A stretch of 64,000 bases of DNA from CAJQQY01 sp045104975 (GTDB taxonomy: Bacteria > Bacteroidota > Bacteroidia > Chitinophagales > Saprospiraceae): positions 1-64,000 of the forward strand of contig JBGCCY010000097.1 in assembly GCA_045104975.1 (NCBI GenBank), read 5' to 3'. Positions within the stretch are counted from its first letter, which is position 1. The number at the start of each line of letters is the position of its first letter. Shown here piece by piece: positions 62,501 through 64,000 of the stretch. Both the position numbers and the translations under genes were made by a program. The notes below the pieces were generated by a model that saw only the letters and a list, made by a program, of their open reading frames with translations, did not search any database and was not told the DNA's origin.

Positions 62501-63596
62501 CTTATCTGATATTCCAATACCAGGCTTAAGTTTTGATTTAGCTTATGTTCCTTATTCTCAATTTAACTTTGATTCGATGAGAGTGGATGTTTACACAGAT
62601 TGTGGAAACGAATATGTAGAAACAATATATGGAGCATCTGGTGTGGACTTAGCTTCCCTCCCAACAACAAATACTTCGGACTGGCAACCAGCCAATGCAA
62701 CTGATTGGAAAAATGAAATAATCAGTTTAGCTAATTTTTCAGACCAAGTGATTACGCTCAAATTTATCAATGTCAATGGTTTTGGAAATAATTTGTATTT
62801 GGATAACATCAATATATTTAATTCGACTGCTCCACCTATTGTTGATTTTAATTCTTCCGTTTTGACAGTTTGTATTAATGATACCATTACTTTTTATAAC
62901 AATACAATTACAAATAGTGCAGCCAATTACCTTTGGGACTTTGGAACATCAGCCATGCCTTATAATTCCTCAACAGAAGAAGGTCCCCATGATATTGTTT
63001 TTTCAAATGTTGGAACTCAATCCGTTTCCTTGGAAGTCACTAATGCTTATGGCACCGATTTTATTTCAAAGGAAGTTTTAGTAGTCGATGAACCTTCTGC
63101 CGCATTTGATTTTACAGCGGTGGATGGTGTTTTGAATTTCCAAAATTTATCTCAAAACGGAACAAGTTACTTTTGGGATTTTGGAGATGGAATGACTTCA
63201 GAAGAAGAGCATCCAGTTCATACGTTTATAGAAAATGGAACTTACACGATCACTTTAACGGTGATTTCTGAAACTTGTAATAGTAATGTTATATACTCAG
63301 AGGAAGTGGTAGTTATTGCGACAAATGTGGAAGACTTAAAAGAAAAAATGGAGGTTTCTATTTTCCCAAATCCGAACGATGGACTTTTTTATCTGAGAAT
63401 AGAAAGTGAAGGAGTAGAGAATTTCGAAATTGAATTGTTAGATGTAAATGGACGATTGCTAGATCAATTTTCAGTAAAAGAAAAGAATGAGGAATACATC
63501 CAATTGGTTGATTATCAGTATTTTATAACTGGGATTTATTTGATTAAAATAAAAAGTGAACAAGGAATTATGATCAAGAAGATGATCGTTCAATAA
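59508..63596 (+). CDS. Secreted S8 subtilisin-like protease with adhesion modules and T9SS type A signal
   Basis: A 1362-residue exported protein (signal VIICFSFFGKINA|QTES). Residues about 200-510 form the S8 domain with the full triad: Asp249 in VMVRDDGAVG, His273 in GGGHGDAVAGM and Ser441 in NGTSFAAPAV; SAGNAG holds the oxyanion Asn. Beta modules follow: an FN3-like region near 740-820, a CARDB-like segment near 830-920, a choice-of-anchor/MAM-like domain near 940-1110 (IFEDFESTVFPPTNWGVDN), and two PKD modules (AANYLWDFGTSAM; YFWDFGDGMTSEE). The end is a type A sorting domain (VSIFPNPNDGLFYLRIE). It is probably surface-exposed and may cleave proteins outside the cell. Confidence 0.85.
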   Translation: MNHYKITAWSIVIICFSFFGKINAQTESASFEILFKKEIVVLEENFKSLKGDVLFGKEEVTEGKYFRLIQFYEIPNSTIQREMKKLGIVLLEYLPNKAYFASLPADLDFYAFKKLPIRSISKIKSNWKTTNQFQNKDFGAWAFDGKNISLSVFYFKNISKDFVKKTFEKNGFQVLNASKHFPILKIKTPIHSVDLIAAFPFVSFVGQISEPGKPEGDPSRHLHRSNILDADFPTGRHYDGTGIRVMVRDDGAVGPHIDFQGRLTQGTNYGGGHGDAVAGMVGAAGNLDPTQRGAAKGAEIYVRDYQSDFLDGIIDLHQNENVLLTNSSYSDGCNNGYNDNASTVDFQVFENPTLMHVFSAGNAGESDCNYGAGANWGNITGGHKIGKNVFTIGNVQSDGTLESKSSHGPTTDGRIKPDLCANGVMTTTTANNQYTSTNGTSFAAPAVMGVMAQLYQAHQELQGEIPTSALIKSIMLNTATDIENEGPDFRSGWGVVNAHRAVRCLEDERYLEDEIEQGEINSHNMTLPNDVRQLKVMLYWADEEGIPNVAKALVNDLDLNLTAPGGAVYLPWILDESPDPIALSLPATQGEDHLNNMEQVVINNPVAGVYNFNVEGFEIPFGNVKYYISYEIVTDEMTLIFPNGGEGLVPNEIVKIHWEAYDQSNNYLLEYSSDEGNTWNNIASIDGGIRSYDWEIPNLATGKAQVRISNNNTSDISDANFSISSIPTNLEVEQVCYNSIRLVWEDLPTANFYEVFTLGEKYMESIGTTSELFFETSIADPTADNWFAIRALGDDEMVSRRTLAILYNNDILNCPTESDLVAEEIIAPVAGVVTLCDDYVETVIFKIANAGITTLSDFEMSYQLNDEPVVTELYSGFLGSSFIFSYIFNTPLTISSSGNYTLKMWVNDFTDPAKYNDSLSVDFEVIISPPAVLDIFEDFESTVFPPTNWGVDNLDNGITWAEKIVIGSDGNMTNTAWIDNFNYNGNGAEDELITMTLDLSDIPIPGLSFDLAYVPYSQFNFDSMRVDVYTDCGNEYVETIYGASGVDLASLPTTNTSDWQPANATDWKNEIISLANFSDQVITLKFINVNGFGNNLYLDNINIFNSTAPPIVDFNSSVLTVCINDTITFYNNTITNSAANYLWDFGTSAMPYNSSTEEGPHDIVFSNVGTQSVSLEVTNAYGTDFISKEVLVVDEPSAAFDFTAVDGVLNFQNLSQNGTSYFWDFGDGMTSEEEHPVHTFIENGTYTITLTVISETCNSNVIYSEEVVVIATNVEDLKEKMEVSIFPNPNDGLFYLRIESEGVENFEIELLDVNGRLLDQFSVKEKNEEYIQLVDYQYFITGIYLIKIKSEQGIMIKKMIVQ

Positions 63597-63610
63597 GTCA
63601 AAAGTTAAAA

Positions 63611-63673
63611 TAAAATATGAAATATCCTGAAGTTTTGATCTATTTAAAAAACTAAGATAATTCATATTTTATT
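63611..63673. terminator. Stem-loop between convergent genes
   Basis: A perfect 12-base inverted repeat (63611-63622 with 63662-63673) separated by 39 bases, with T-rich and A-rich flanks. It fits a shared terminator of the protease gene and the minus-strand gene at the edge. Confidence 0.5.
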
Positions 63674-63684
63674 TTTATAATCCT

Positions 63685-64000
63685 TCATCTCATCAGCGCT
63701 ACGTCGCCACAGAAAGTTTTGATTTCACCATCCAAGTATTCAGTTTCTACACAATAAACATAGATATTTGGTGCCAAATTTTTTCCATCAAGAGTTCCAT
63801 CCCAACCATTCTCAGCATAATGTGGAGAAAAGTCAAAAGCCTCATAAACAACTCCACCCCAATTATCTAAAACTTGAAATTTATTAATTTTTACAACAGA
63901 GTTTCCCCCATAAATATAAAACCGGTCATTGACTTCATCACCATTTGGAGTAAATGCATTTGGAATAAAAATATCATCAAATTTTTCAACCTTCACAAAA
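63685..64000 (-). CDS. C-terminus of a secreted protein with T9SS type B sorting domain (cut by window edge)
   Basis: The frame is open through the right edge, so only about 105 C-terminal residues are visible. They make up a type B sorting (gliding-motility C-terminal) domain: IFIPNAFTPNGDEVNDRFYIYGG, then INKFQVLDNWGGVVYEAFDFSP, GWDGTLDGKNLAPNIYVYCVE and the final CGDVALMR. The true start lies outside the window, and the GTG at 63996 is only an internal codon. The rest of the protein cannot be described. It converges on the S8 protease. Confidence 0.8.
   Translation of the reverse strand, partial: FVKVEKFDDIFIPNAFTPNGDEVNDRFYIYGGNSVVKINKFQVLDNWGGVVYEAFDFSPHYAENGWDGTLDGKNLAPNIYVYCVETEYLDGEIKTFCGDVALMR

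Noticed and set aside
1..64000. rRNA, tRNA, prophage or insertion-sequence genes
   Set aside because: No tRNA-like cloverleaf, rRNA core, integrase or transposase frame was recognised in reading the window, although short or divergent cases could be missed without tools.

Overview
The window is AT-rich chromosomal DNA from a member of the phylum Bacteroidota. This rests on several independent signs. Six proteins carry type IX secretion (T9SS) C-terminal signals, type A or type B. There is a GldN/PorN gliding/T9SS ring protein. Gene families largely restricted to the phylum are present (DUF2853, Lacal_2735/DUF6435, HU-CCDC81 plus SPOR, YfhO). Candidate promoters fit the Bacteroidota -7 box TAnnTTTG. 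The class cannot be fixed from sequence alone. No rRNA, tRNA, CRISPR array, transposase or phage gene was recognised.

Layout. 1-185 is the 5' end of an ECF sigma factor cut by the window edge. 627-6250 (+) holds an Omp85-type barrel protein, a GT2 glycosyltransferase, a GNAT acetyltransferase and a lipoprotein fusing a degenerate GH3 domain to a serine beta-lactamase-like domain. 6264-9692 (-) is a run of small regulatory and metabolic genes (DinB, AraC, GNAT, a TPR-like membrane protein, a GDPD lipoprotein). 10115-18793 is a cell-surface glycan region: YfhO, two GT4-type transferases, a flippase, a CDP-glycerol-type polymerase and a methyltransferase. 18951-28142 mixes DUF2853, a crotonase, an ArsR-led module (ArsR, DUF6428, ArsN-like GNAT) with two matching operators, an HU/SPOR membrane protein, VanW, a methyltransferase, KdsA and three small exported proteins. 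28484-33327 holds a very large TPR/DUF3857/transglutaminase protein, a small Lacal_2735 protein and a divergent SDR. 33409-38591 (-) holds Ppk1, LOG, a 5'-broken membrane-protein remnant, DUF72 and a PyrR-like phosphoribosyltransferase. 38800-41110 (+) is a two-gene Fe-S electron-transfer operon. 41193-51525 (-) holds two lipoproteins, a CotH protein with a T9SS signal, a fatty acid hydroxylase, an orphan GldN, a GH36 alpha-galactosidase, a DUF922 protein, a small membrane protein and TsaC.

52038-64000 is a secreted-protein locus. Three tandem paralogues of about 750 residues (conserved N-terminal domain, four PKD-like domains, type B sorting domain) are followed by a 1362-residue S8 protease with a type A signal, then by the C-terminus of another type B protein on the opposite strand. 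Copies 2 and 3 also share their upstream leader.

The most unusual feature is between the genes. At least a dozen intergenic spacers carry long, nearly perfect inverted repeats with arms of 16 to 55 bases. Several are different sequence families and at least two families recur inside the window. Most are longer than ordinary terminators, and ordinary terminators occur separately. They look like dispersed REP/MITE-type elements and are the best candidate here for something poorly described.
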